DNA of 64,000 nucleotides from Sphingobacteriaceae bacterium (GTDB lineage Bacteria; Bacteroidota; Bacteroidia; Sphingobacteriales; Sphingobacteriaceae): positions 62,001 to 126,000 of the forward strand of contig JAQSWM010000005.1 in the NCBI GenBank assembly GCA_029266635.1, read 5' to 3'. The notes beneath the pieces were generated by a model that was not told the DNA's origin, searched no databases, and saw only the letters and a list, made by a program, of their open reading frames with translations. The translations under genes were made by a program, and so were the position numbers. Positions 52,475 to 60,090 of the stretch are shown here, one piece after another; the first letter of the stretch is position 1, and each line of letters begins with the position of its first letter.

Positions 52475-53847
52475 TATTCGGTCGGCTTTGGGCGGTTAGG
52501 TTTAAACCTGCGGTTATTTCTGTTCCTGTTCGGATTGTTGTTTCCTTGTGGAGCCTGAGCATTTCCCTCTGCTTGCTGTTTATTTGGCTGCGCTTGCCCT
52601 TGCTGTTTATCAGCGTTAGGATTTTGAGGCCGTGGCTGCTGCTGAGGGCGGGGTCCGGCGTTTTGCGGCTTTTGAGGCTGACCCTGATTCTGCTGTCCAC
52701 CGCCTTGCTGCCGGTTTTTATTGCGGTTTTTGTTGTTATTCTTGTTGCGGTTACGATCGTCGAGGCGGGTGAGGCTATCCTGCCCAACTACATTTTCGTA
52801 ATCCAAAACCTTTTCAGCTTCTTTCGTAGCCAGGTCTTCGGCGAGTTCACGTAAATTATCAGGCCTTACGCCTTCCCTGTTCATTTTCTGGATTTCTTTT
52901 ACCCGGTTCACCGGTAGCGGTATCCAGTTTTCATCGCCAGGATAGGCAAACCACATCATTTTTTTGAAAATATCAGTTTTAAGCAACCGGGCCGTCCCAA
53001 CAACCGTTTCAAGCCGGTCTACATTGTCTGGAATGTCTTTCAAGGCATCCATGTACGTATCCAGCTCGTAGTTGAGGCAGCACTTCAGTTTACCACATTG
53101 CCCAGCGAGTTTCAGGGTGTTTAGAGAAAGGTTTTGATAGCGTGCTGCTGATGTAGATACAGTTTTAAAATCCGTAAGCCAGGTTGAGCAGCACAGTTCA
53201 CGTCCGCAGGAGCCAATCCCGCCCAGGCGGCTCGCTTCCTGGCGCATACCGATCTGCCGCATCTCAATCCGGATGCGGAAATCAGAAGCCATTCGCTTGA
53301 TCAGCTCCCTGAAATCCACACGGCCTTCGGCAGTGTAGTAAAATGTTGCTTTGGTTTTATCGCCCTGGTAATCTACATCGCTCAGCTTCATCGACAAGCC
53401 AAGTTCTATGGCTAGTTTGCGTGCCCGGTGCATGGTCTCCCATTCCGCATCTTTGGCAGCTTTCCATTTGTCAACATCGGCTGGTGTTGCCCTGCGATAA
53501 ATCTTCTTGGTAATATCTTCCAGTTTGAGATGCTTCTTTTTGATCTGCATCCTCACCAGCTCTCCGGTAAGAGAAATATGGCCAATATCGTAGCCCCCGG
53601 TAGTGGTTTCTACCGCGACTAATTCTCCGTTTTCAAGGTAAAGGTGTTCGTGGTTGATGTAAAAATCCTTCCGTGAACCTTTAAATTTTACCTCCACAAT
53701 ATTGAAGGCTTTATAGTTGGATGGCATGTCCATATTCGACAGCCAGTCGTAAACATCTAATTTGCTGCAGCCATTGGTAAGGCAAGAGCCATTACTTTTA
53801 CAGCCCGCAGGGGCACAACCGCCTGTTGAGCAACTTCCACATCCCAT
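52474..53847 (-). CDS. ricT: PSP1-domain protein, RicT/YaaT-like
   Basis: This 457-residue protein has an unusual Cys-rich N-terminus (Cys at about 3, 6, 11, 16, 22, 27), a PSP1 domain (about 45-300; GRELCCSTWLTDFKTVSTS and GKLKCCLNYELDTYMDALKD hold further conserved Cys) and a long tail rich in Gln, Asn, Pro and Arg (about 365-457). RicT binds iron-sulfur clusters with RicA/RicF in Bacillus and affects RNA processing by RNase Y. Its ATG overlaps the holB stop, and its stop overlaps the gldH start. The ricT-holB order is widely conserved. Confidence 0.9.
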   Translation of the reverse strand: MGCGSCSTGGCAPAGCKSNGSCLTNGCSKLDVYDWLSNMDMPSNYKAFNIVEVKFKGSRKDFYINHEHLYLENGELVAVETTTGGYDIGHISLTGELVRMQIKKKHLKLEDITKKIYRRATPADVDKWKAAKDAEWETMHRARKLAIELGLSMKLSDVDYQGDKTKATFYYTAEGRVDFRELIKRMASDFRIRIEMRQIGMRQEASRLGGIGSCGRELCCSTWLTDFKTVSTSAARYQNLSLNTLKLAGQCGKLKCCLNYELDTYMDALKDIPDNVDRLETVVGTARLLKTDIFKKMMWFAYPGDENWIPLPVNRVKEIQKMNREGVRPDNLRELAEDLATKEAEKVLDYENVVGQDSLTRLDDRNRNKNNNKNRNKNRQQGGGQQNQGQPQKPQNAGPRPQQQPRPQNPNADKQQGQAQPNKQQAEGNAQAPQGNNNPNRNRNNRRFKPNRPKPTE

Positions 53848-54995
53848 TAATTTATATATTGAGTCCCGTTGGTTAGCGGGAGCGTATTAAACTTTAAAAT
53901 TTTTATAAACTGTAAAGATACATCTAAAAATAAAATCCGCGGATTGGCATTCCGTTCCACGTGATAATGTGACTTTTCCATTTCATTGGCCAGCGCTTCG
54001 GCTTTCGCCAAATCTATAGTTGCGCTAAACTTCCTGATAAATTCTGCTTCGGCAGTTTGCAAATGCACTAATTGGTTTGCGCCGCTAAGTACCATGAGGC
54101 TTTCCCGGATCAATTTTATGCCGTAGCGCAGCAGGTTTTTTTGGTTCTCTCGGCCGAGCTTTGCTAATGTATCAACAAAATCGATTACTTGTATCACCTG
54201 ATTGCCAAAACACATGCGCATCCAGTTCACAAACAGCTCAAAGTTGTTGTTAATCTCGCCGGCGAGGATGGTTTGAGCCGCTTGCAAATTGCCTTCGCTT
54301 AAGTAGGCAATCTGCGCTGCCCTGGCTTCGTCTAAATGATGGCTTTCCATCAAAAAAGATTTCACTTCTTGATCAGCAAGCCTGCCGATTTTCACCAGTT
54401 GCGTTCGCGAGAGAATGGTGTTCAGTATCTGATCCTGATTTTGCGCTACGAGCAGGAACAAGGTTTTTTGTTGCGGTTCCTCGATGACTTTCAAGAGCGT
54501 ATTGCCTTCTTTGTCGAGATACTCGGGGAGCCACATGATGAGCACTTTGTACTCGGCCTCAAAAGGCTTAAGGCTTAGTTTCTGAATAATCTGATGGCAT
54601 TCGGCGATGTTGATGTTTGCCTGTTTATTTTCAGCTTCGAGTTGGTTGCGCCATTCATCAAGGTTTAGGTACGGATTGGCTAAAAATGCTTCCCGCCACT
54701 CGGCAGCAAAAGTGGTCGCGGTATCTTCTTTGTGCTTGGCGAAGAAAGGGTAGGAAAAATGCAGATCGGGATGGATGAGCTTTTGGTACTTGCGGCAGGA
54801 AGAGCATTCGCCGCAACTGTCGTTGGGCTGCTTGTCCTGACAGGAAATGTACTGAGCATAAGCCAGCGCAAGTGGCAAACTACCCGAGCCTTCCGGTCCT
54901 AAAAAAAGCTGCGCATGGCTAACGCGGCTTTCTTTTACAGTTTGAATAAGATGTTGTTTTACGCTTTCCTGCCCGATTATATCCCTGAATTGCAT
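53847..54995 (-). CDS. holB: DNA polymerase III subunit delta-prime
   Basis: This 382-residue clamp-loader subunit has FRDIIGQESVKQHLIQ at the start, a degenerate P-loop (LGPEGSGSLPLA, lacking the usual Lys, as expected for a subunit that does not hydrolyse ATP), a zinc-binding group (CGECSSCRKYQ) and the sensor-like segment LLKVIEEPQQKTLFLLVAQN. The Arg finger region SRTQLV follows. The ATG at 54995 fits; the frame runs 26 codons upstream into the intergenic repeat. It heads the holB-ricT-gldH operon. Confidence 0.92.
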   Translation of the reverse strand: MQFRDIIGQESVKQHLIQTVKESRVSHAQLFLGPEGSGSLPLALAYAQYISCQDKQPNDSCGECSSCRKYQKLIHPDLHFSYPFFAKHKEDTATTFAAEWREAFLANPYLNLDEWRNQLEAENKQANINIAECHQIIQKLSLKPFEAEYKVLIMWLPEYLDKEGNTLLKVIEEPQQKTLFLLVAQNQDQILNTILSRTQLVKIGRLADQEVKSFLMESHHLDEARAAQIAYLSEGNLQAAQTILAGEINNNFELFVNWMRMCFGNQVIQVIDFVDTLAKLGRENQKNLLRYGIKLIRESLMVLSGANQLVHLQTAEAEFIRKFSATIDLAKAEALANEMEKSHYHVERNANPRILFLDVSLQFIKILKFNTLPLTNGTQYIN

Positions 54996-55014
54996 GGTGC
55001 AAAATAAGTAATTA

Positions 55015-55092
55015 GTAGTAGGTATTGAGTATTGGGATGATACCTTAACTTTGACAAATGTCCCACTACCCACATCTCAATACCCAATACTC
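55015..55092. repeat. Inverted low-complexity repeat between holB and ruvX
   Basis: Left arm GTAGGTATTGAGTATTGGG (55018-55036) and right arm CCCACATCTCAATACCCAAT (55070-55089, with CCCACTACC just before) are rough inverted copies around about 30 bp. The words are of the same style as the repeats at 25346-25407 and 33861-33957. It fills the divergent promoter region of holB and ruvX. Confidence 0.5.
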
Positions 55093-55095
55093 GCC

Positions 55096-55512
55096 ATGCC
55101 TCGCTTAATGGCTTTCGATTACGGCACGAAGCGCATTGGCATTGCGGTTACGGATCCATTGCAGATTATTGCTACGGGTCTGGAAACCGTACATCCGAAA
55201 GATATTATTGAATATCTGAAGAAGTATATGCTTGCTGAGCCGGTGGAAATGTTCATCGTGGGCGAGCCCAGGCAGATGGACGGGAGCGAATCGCAGTCGG
55301 CGGCGCATGTGCGGGGCTTTATCACCATCCTGAAAAAGAACTTCCCACAAATCCCTGTTGAAACCATCGACGAGCGGTTTACTTCAAAAATGGCTTCAGC
55401 TACAATCGCTCAAAGCGGATTCAAAAAATCGGACCGGCAAAACAAGGAGCGGGTTGATACAATTTCGGCAACAATCATCCTCCAATCTCACATGGAAAGA
55501 AGATCATTATAA
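55096..55512 (+). CDS. ruvX: RuvX/YqgF-type Holliday-junction resolvase family
   Basis: This 138-residue RNase H-fold nuclease has MAFDYGTKRIGIAVTDP (catalytic Asp near residue 7), FIVGEPRQMDGSES, VETIDERFTSKMA (Glu) and a late Asp in RVDTISATIIL. YqgF/RuvX processes the 5' end of pre-16S rRNA and may act on DNA junctions. The ATG at 55096 is chosen; the frame continues 15 codons upstream through the repeat. It is divergent from holB. Confidence 0.93.
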   Translation: MPRLMAFDYGTKRIGIAVTDPLQIIATGLETVHPKDIIEYLKKYMLAEPVEMFIVGEPRQMDGSESQSAAHVRGFITILKKNFPQIPVETIDERFTSKMASATIAQSGFKKSDRQNKERVDTISATIILQSHMERRSL

Positions 55513-55578
55513 GTTGATCCTCAGGATATTGCCTTAGCTCTTGACCCATCAAAATCAAATTGCCTATCTTTGCCGCCC

Positions 55579-56214
55579 ATGGAAATGATAAGCGATGCAA
55601 TTCAGGCTTACCTGGAGCAACATTGTGATCAGGAGCCACCACTGCTCAGCCATATAAACCGGCAAACCCACCTCAAGGTGCCCATGCCCCGAATGCTTTC
55701 AGGACATTATCAGGGGCGGGTTTTAAGCATGCTGAGCAAAATGCTTCAACCTAACCGCATACTTGAGGTTGGTACTTATACCGGGTACGCCACAATCTGC
55801 CTCGCAGAAGGCCTTCAGGTTAATGGGCTTATTCACACCATCGATATCAACGAAGAACTTGCGGAACGGGTTAAAACCTTTTTTGCAGAATCTCAGTATA
55901 AGGACCAGATTAAATTTCACATTGGAAGTGGTGAAAACATCATCCCGCAAATAGACGAGGTTTTCGACCTTGTTTTTATTGATGCGGATAAGAAGAATAA
56001 TGAGATTTATTACGACCTTGTTTTTGATAAGGTTAGACAGGGGGGATTGATAATAGTTGATAACGTGCTCTGGAGCGGCAAAGTTGTGGCCGAAGAGAAC
56101 GATAAAGACACTGTTGTTATTCGAAATTTTAATGAGAAGATAATTAACGACCATCGGGTGGAGAAACTTATCCTGCCCATTCGGGATGGTTTATTGCTAA
56201 TTCTTAAAATTTGA
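55579..56214 (+). CDS. Class I SAM-dependent O-methyltransferase (COMT-like)
   Basis: This 211-residue protein matches the bacterial O-methyltransferase 3 family: RILEVGTYTGYATICLAEGL (SAM loop, about 55-74), LVFIDADKKNNEIYYDLVFD (metal-binding Asp, about 134-153) and GGLIIVDNVLWSGKV (second Asp, Asn). Such enzymes methylate catechol-like or other hydroxyl groups with Mg. The ATG at 55579 is used; the frame starts with TTG nine bases earlier. It is one base from the next gene, a glucosaminidase. Confidence 0.9.
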   Translation: MEMISDAIQAYLEQHCDQEPPLLSHINRQTHLKVPMPRMLSGHYQGRVLSMLSKMLQPNRILEVGTYTGYATICLAEGLQVNGLIHTIDINEELAERVKTFFAESQYKDQIKFHIGSGENIIPQIDEVFDLVFIDADKKNNEIYYDLVFDKVRQGGLIIVDNVLWSGKVVAEENDKDTVVIRNFNEKIINDHRVEKLILPIRDGLLLILKI

Positions 56215-56215
56215 T

Positions 56216-56887
56216 ATGCTAAAACGATTGATCACAGTATGCCTGATTTGCATGTCGGGAGCAGCATTTGGGCAGTCGGCAGCTTCAAAGTACATTGAAA
56301 AGTACAAGGAAGAAGCCATCAAAAAAATGAATGAGTATGGTGTTCCAGCCAGCGTTATTTTGGGGGTTGCCATTCACGAGTCGGGCAGCGGCACCAGCAA
56401 AATTGCCAAGTATCTGAATAATCATTTTGGCAAAAAGGGTAAAAACGACAGCAAAGAGATCAAATCTGCTTACAAGGGTTATGATAGTGTGGAAGAATCG
56501 TACGATGATTTCATCACTACTCTGAAAAGCCATGCCCAGTTTAACAAGCTGTTTGATAAATATGCAGTTTACGATTATAAAAACTGGGCACTAGGGATTC
56601 AGCGGGGTGGGTACGCGGCAAGCAAAACGTGGGCAAGCCAGGTGCTGGCCATCATAAATTATTATCATTTATACCAGTATGATAAACCGAAGCCAGTAGA
56701 TAAACTCGCTTACATAAAGCCTGTAGGTTCTCAGACTGATGGTGAAGAAAATGTCGTTTACAAGGTAAAAAAAGGCGATACCCTGAACGCAATCGCCAAG
56801 AAGTTTAACACTACGGTAAATTCCATCCGGGATAAAAACGAAATCACAGGCAGCAACCTGAGCATCGGGCAACAGTTAAAGTTATAA
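56216..56887 (+). CDS. Exported glucosaminidase (FlgJ/GH73-like) with LysM
   Basis: This 223-residue protein has a signal peptide (cleaved near AFG-QS, residue 20), a glucosaminidase domain (about 28-160) with catalytic Glu in GVAIHESGSGTSKIAKYLNN, and a C-terminal LysM (about 178-223, VYKVKKGDTLNAIAKKFN). It cuts glycan strands of peptidoglycan. The next gene is a longer paralogue, one base after its stop, so the two are tandem duplicates. Confidence 0.9.
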   Translation: MLKRLITVCLICMSGAAFGQSAASKYIEKYKEEAIKKMNEYGVPASVILGVAIHESGSGTSKIAKYLNNHFGKKGKNDSKEIKSAYKGYDSVEESYDDFITTLKSHAQFNKLFDKYAVYDYKNWALGIQRGGYAASKTWASQVLAIINYYHLYQYDKPKPVDKLAYIKPVGSQTDGEENVVYKVKKGDTLNAIAKKFNTTVNSIRDKNEITGSNLSIGQQLKL

Positions 56888-57742
56888 ATGAGAATAAAAA
56901 ACTACCTGCTACTACTTTCTTGTGTTACCCTGCTTGCATCTTGCAGCAAAAAGATTATCCAGCAAAAAACATCGCCGCCGACAAAAACCACTGAGCAGCC
57001 AAAACCCGCGACCCAGGCAAAACCTCAGGTTATCACTGATAATGTGCTGGTAAAGAAATATACTGCACTGGATTACATTGACCGGTTTAAAGACATTTCC
57101 ATCTCCGAGATGAATCAGTACGGCATTCCCGCCAGCATTACCCTGGCACAAGGGCTGCTTGAATCCGGCAACGGAAATGGCTCGCTCGCCCGCGAGGCAA
57201 ATAATCACTTCGGCATAAAATGCAACGTGGATTGGAAGGGCAAAACCATCCTGAAGGATGATGACATGAAGGATGATTGTTTCAGGGTTTACAACTCTCC
57301 GGAAGAATCCTTCCGCGACCACTCTGAATTTTTGAAAAGGAAACGATATTCAGCTTTGTTCGAGCTTGATAAAAACGATTATAAGGGTTGGGCTTACGGC
57401 TTGAAGCAGGCTGGCTATGCCACAAATCCGCAATACGCTGAGTTATTAATCAGCATCATTGATCGCTACGATTTAACTCAGTACGATAAAGGCGAACGGA
57501 AGATCGAAAAGATTAAGCGGGAAGACAAAGTACTTGCTGAAATCACAAAAGAAATCCCACAGGAGGCTAAAAAAGAAGAGGCAAAGGCGCCGGTAGCCAT
57601 GAAAATCTACGAGGTTAAGCAAGGCGATACACTTTACTCCATCAGCAAGCGTTTTGCTATTACTACCAACGATTTAAGGATATTGAACAACATTCAGGGA
57701 GACGATGTAAAACTTGGACAGTTGCTCTTGGTATCTAAATAA
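56888..57742 (+). CDS. Exported glucosaminidase lipoprotein with LysM (paralogue)
   Basis: This 284-residue protein has a lipoprotein signal (LLASC, Cys19), a Thr/Pro/Lys-rich linker, the same glucosaminidase domain (about 55-200) with ITLAQGLLESGNGNGSLARE holding the catalytic Glu and ANNHFGIKC, and a LysM at about 238-282 (IYEVKQGDTLYSISKRFA). It starts directly after the stop of the preceding paralogue. Membrane anchoring, versus a free form for the first copy, may separate their roles. Confidence 0.9.
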   Translation: MRIKNYLLLLSCVTLLASCSKKIIQQKTSPPTKTTEQPKPATQAKPQVITDNVLVKKYTALDYIDRFKDISISEMNQYGIPASITLAQGLLESGNGNGSLAREANNHFGIKCNVDWKGKTILKDDDMKDDCFRVYNSPEESFRDHSEFLKRKRYSALFELDKNDYKGWAYGLKQAGYATNPQYAELLISIIDRYDLTQYDKGERKIEKIKREDKVLAEITKEIPQEAKKEEAKAPVAMKIYEVKQGDTLYSISKRFAITTNDLRILNNIQGDDVKLGQLLLVSK

Positions 57743-57816
57743 CCCGAGTTAAAAAAGGTTAAAAGCCCCAAACACCGCCCTTGCTTTCGTTCCTATAATT
57801 TAAATTGGGCCGTATA

Positions 57817-58578
57817 ATGCATAACCTTTTGAAAACAGCTCTTGCCATTGTCTTTTTTATTGCCTGCTTTCTTCCCAGGCTCTTCGCTCAGCAAACCGTG
57901 CAGGGAGTAGTATTTGATCGCGATAGCAAACAGCGGCTCACGAGGGTTTACATTTACAACACCCGCACTCATAAAGGTTTTTATAACAATAGCCGGGGCG
58001 AGTTCTTTACTGACGCAGCCAAAGGCGACACGCTGGTTGCGGCGCTTCAGGGATATCATGTGGACACCGCAACGGTCAAGTCGGAAAGCTCGGTGGTTAT
58101 TTATCTGAAGAGGAGCAGTATCGTGCTGAAAGATGTGAGCGTGACAGACACCACGAGATCGCCAAGGTCAGTGCTGGAGAATAACAAAAAGGAGTACGAT
58201 GAAATCTACCGGAAGGGCAATGACAAGGACCTGTTAAAAATTGGCGGAGGCAATAATGTCGGCGTAGGCTTGAGCATTGATGCGCTTTGGAGCCTGTTCA
58301 GCCGCGAAGGGAAAAATGCACGCTATTTACAGCAAATCCTGGAGCGTGACTATCGTGAGGCTATGATAGATTATCGCTATACCAAAACACTTGTAGGCAA
58401 AACTACTTCTTTAACCGGCAAGGCGCTGGAGGATTTTATGCATCAATACAGGCCAAGCTATTACTTCATCGTGGAGGCAAATGATTACATGCTGATCAAC
58501 TTCATCCGTTCCAGCTACCAGAAATATCTGCAAAACCCAGCTGCCCGCCGGCTTCCTTCCCTCGGTACACCGCGATGA
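57817..58578 (+). CDS. Exported CarboxypepD-regulatory-like protein
   Basis: This 253-residue protein has a signal peptide (cleaved near LFA-QQ, about residue 25) and an N-terminal carboxypeptidase-regulatory-like beta fold (about 26-100; VQGVVFDRDSKQRLTRVYIY). It continues to a C-terminal region without recognisable motif (about 110-253). The ATG at 57817 is used over a TTG four codons upstream. Its stop overlaps the start of the next gene by 4 bp (ATGA). Function is unknown. Confidence 0.75.
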   Translation: MHNLLKTALAIVFFIACFLPRLFAQQTVQGVVFDRDSKQRLTRVYIYNTRTHKGFYNNSRGEFFTDAAKGDTLVAALQGYHVDTATVKSESSVVIYLKRSSIVLKDVSVTDTTRSPRSVLENNKKEYDEIYRKGNDKDLLKIGGGNNVGVGLSIDALWSLFSREGKNARYLQQILERDYREAMIDYRYTKTLVGKTTSLTGKALEDFMHQYRPSYYFIVEANDYMLINFIRSSYQKYLQNPAARRLPSLGTPR

Positions 58579-58898
58579 AATTCCCAATTGTACATTTTCC
58601 GAGGCTCAAGGTAAATGGCATGGCTTTGTTCCCTTTTATTCTCGTAGGCAGTAGGGAGTCTAAAAAGGATGCCGTGCTCATTAACCACGAAAAGATCCAT
58701 CTATGGCAGCAGATTGAGCTCTTAATATTGCCATTTTATCTTCTTTATGCTCTCAACTACCTGTACAACCGTTTCAGGTTTAAAGATCATTATTCTGCTT
58801 ATATGAACATCGTTTTTGAAAAAGAAGCTTACGCTCATGAGGCAGATTTAAGCTATTTGTCACAAAGAAAATTCATGGGCTGGATTGGTTTCCTTTAG
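58575..58898 (+). CDS. Putative small membrane-associated zinc protein with HEKIH motif
   Basis: This 107-residue protein has NHEKIHLWQQIE (His38-Glu39-Lys-Ile-His42), a match to the HExxH zinc motif, followed by a hydrophobic helix (LLILPFYLLYALNYL, about 49-63) and FEKEAYAHEADL (82, 84 and 88-89), which could supply the third ligand of a gluzincin-like fold. There is no signal peptide. It overlaps the preceding gene by 4 bp. I do not recognise the family, and a structural role for the motif is possible. Confidence 0.65.
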   Translation: MKFPIVHFPRLKVNGMALFPFILVGSRESKKDAVLINHEKIHLWQQIELLILPFYLLYALNYLYNRFRFKDHYSAYMNIVFEKEAYAHEADLSYLSQRKFMGWIGFL

Positions 58899-58933
58899 CT
58901 AACGGGCTATTTTTGCGTTTCTTTGTACGTGCT

Positions 58934-59938
58934 ATGGCAATAACGCGGCTTGCGCTTCTATTTATTTTCACCTGGTTCTTTTTTCCAGCTCTTGCCCAGG
59001 ATAGAGATGCTGATACTGTTAAAAGAGAATACGAGGTACTCTATCCACATGCAGATACTGTGCTGGTTTCTTCGCGTTCGAACCCTCGCATGCGGCCAGT
59101 GAAAGTCCCTGGGATTGGCATTGTCAAGAAGGCAAATTACTGGCGCACCTGGCTGTCTTTCGGCGTTAATGTTAATCAGGGGGCATTTAGCAATAACTGG
59201 AGCGGGGGTGGAGTAAACTCATTAGCCCTTGGCGGGATTTTCAATTATAAAACTGATTACACAAGAGACGATAAGAATTATGTTACGGAGATAATTCTTC
59301 AGTATGGGAAGCTGAAGAACAAAGATCAGCTGGAGCGAAAAACCACTGACCGTATATTCTGGGACCACAAAGTGGGGCTTAAGCTATCAAAAAGCTGGAA
59401 CTTCTTTGGTTCATTAAACTTTGAGTCGCAGTTCGACAAAGGTTACTCGTATAGCAAAAACAAGGCTGGCGATGAGGTGAGGACTTTAATATCGAGGTTT
59501 ATGTCGCCTGGGTATCTGACTGAATCGCTTGGATTTGAGTACAAGCCAAATAAATCTTTTTGGTTGCGGATAGGCACTGGCACAGCCCGGCAAACCTTCG
59601 TTTTGGATACAGCTCTTCAAAAACCAAACAACAAAAATTTTGGGGTCCCGAAAGGCAATCACTTCAGGAACGAGCTGGCTTTTCAGCTAGTAACAAATCT
59701 CGAAAGAGAAATTATGCCCAACCTTGGTCTAAAAAGCCGCTACACAATGTTTGCGAATTATGAGAAGCTTGGCAATATCGATCAACGTTTAGATCTTACA
59801 TTAAATGCTAAAGTGAATAAGCTCATCAACGTAAGCTTATCAGGCATAGCTATTTACGATGATGACGCCAGCAACAAAATCCAGGCGAGCCAGTCGCTTG
59901 CTCTCGGCATCATGTTTAAAATTGCTCCCACAAAATAA
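58934..59938 (+). CDS. DUF3078 outer-membrane-like protein
   Basis: This 334-residue protein has a signal peptide (cleaved near PALA-QD, about residue 22) and the DUF3078 pattern: WLSFGVNVNQGAFSNNWSGG (about 73-92), NYVTEIILQYGKLKNKDQLE, FWDHKVGLKLSKSWNFFGSL, and terminal strand VSLSGIAIYDDDASN. It is probably a beta-barrel in the outer membrane. The ATG at 58934 gives the signal peptide; the upstream TTG adds seven residues. Function is unknown. Confidence 0.85.
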   Translation: MAITRLALLFIFTWFFFPALAQDRDADTVKREYEVLYPHADTVLVSSRSNPRMRPVKVPGIGIVKKANYWRTWLSFGVNVNQGAFSNNWSGGGVNSLALGGIFNYKTDYTRDDKNYVTEIILQYGKLKNKDQLERKTTDRIFWDHKVGLKLSKSWNFFGSLNFESQFDKGYSYSKNKAGDEVRTLISRFMSPGYLTESLGFEYKPNKSFWLRIGTGTARQTFVLDTALQKPNNKNFGVPKGNHFRNELAFQLVTNLEREIMPNLGLKSRYTMFANYEKLGNIDQRLDLTLNAKVNKLINVSLSGIAIYDDDASNKIQASQSLALGIMFKIAPTK

Positions 59939-60090
59939 AAAGCCGCCTTTGTGGGGCAGCTCCTATTATTATTAATCATTTTTTGTTAAGAGATATTTCA
60001 GATGAAGGTGTATGAAGCCTTTTGCACTGAATAAAGAACGCTTATCTTTCTCTCAACAGATACAACGATAAGTTTGTAAATCTTGAATTG

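Noticed and set aside
59939-60090. Terminator between the convergent DUF3078 and DUF5916 genes
   Set aside because: AGCCGCC and GGCAGCT can pair with a mismatch, but no T-run follows on either strand, so support is too weak.
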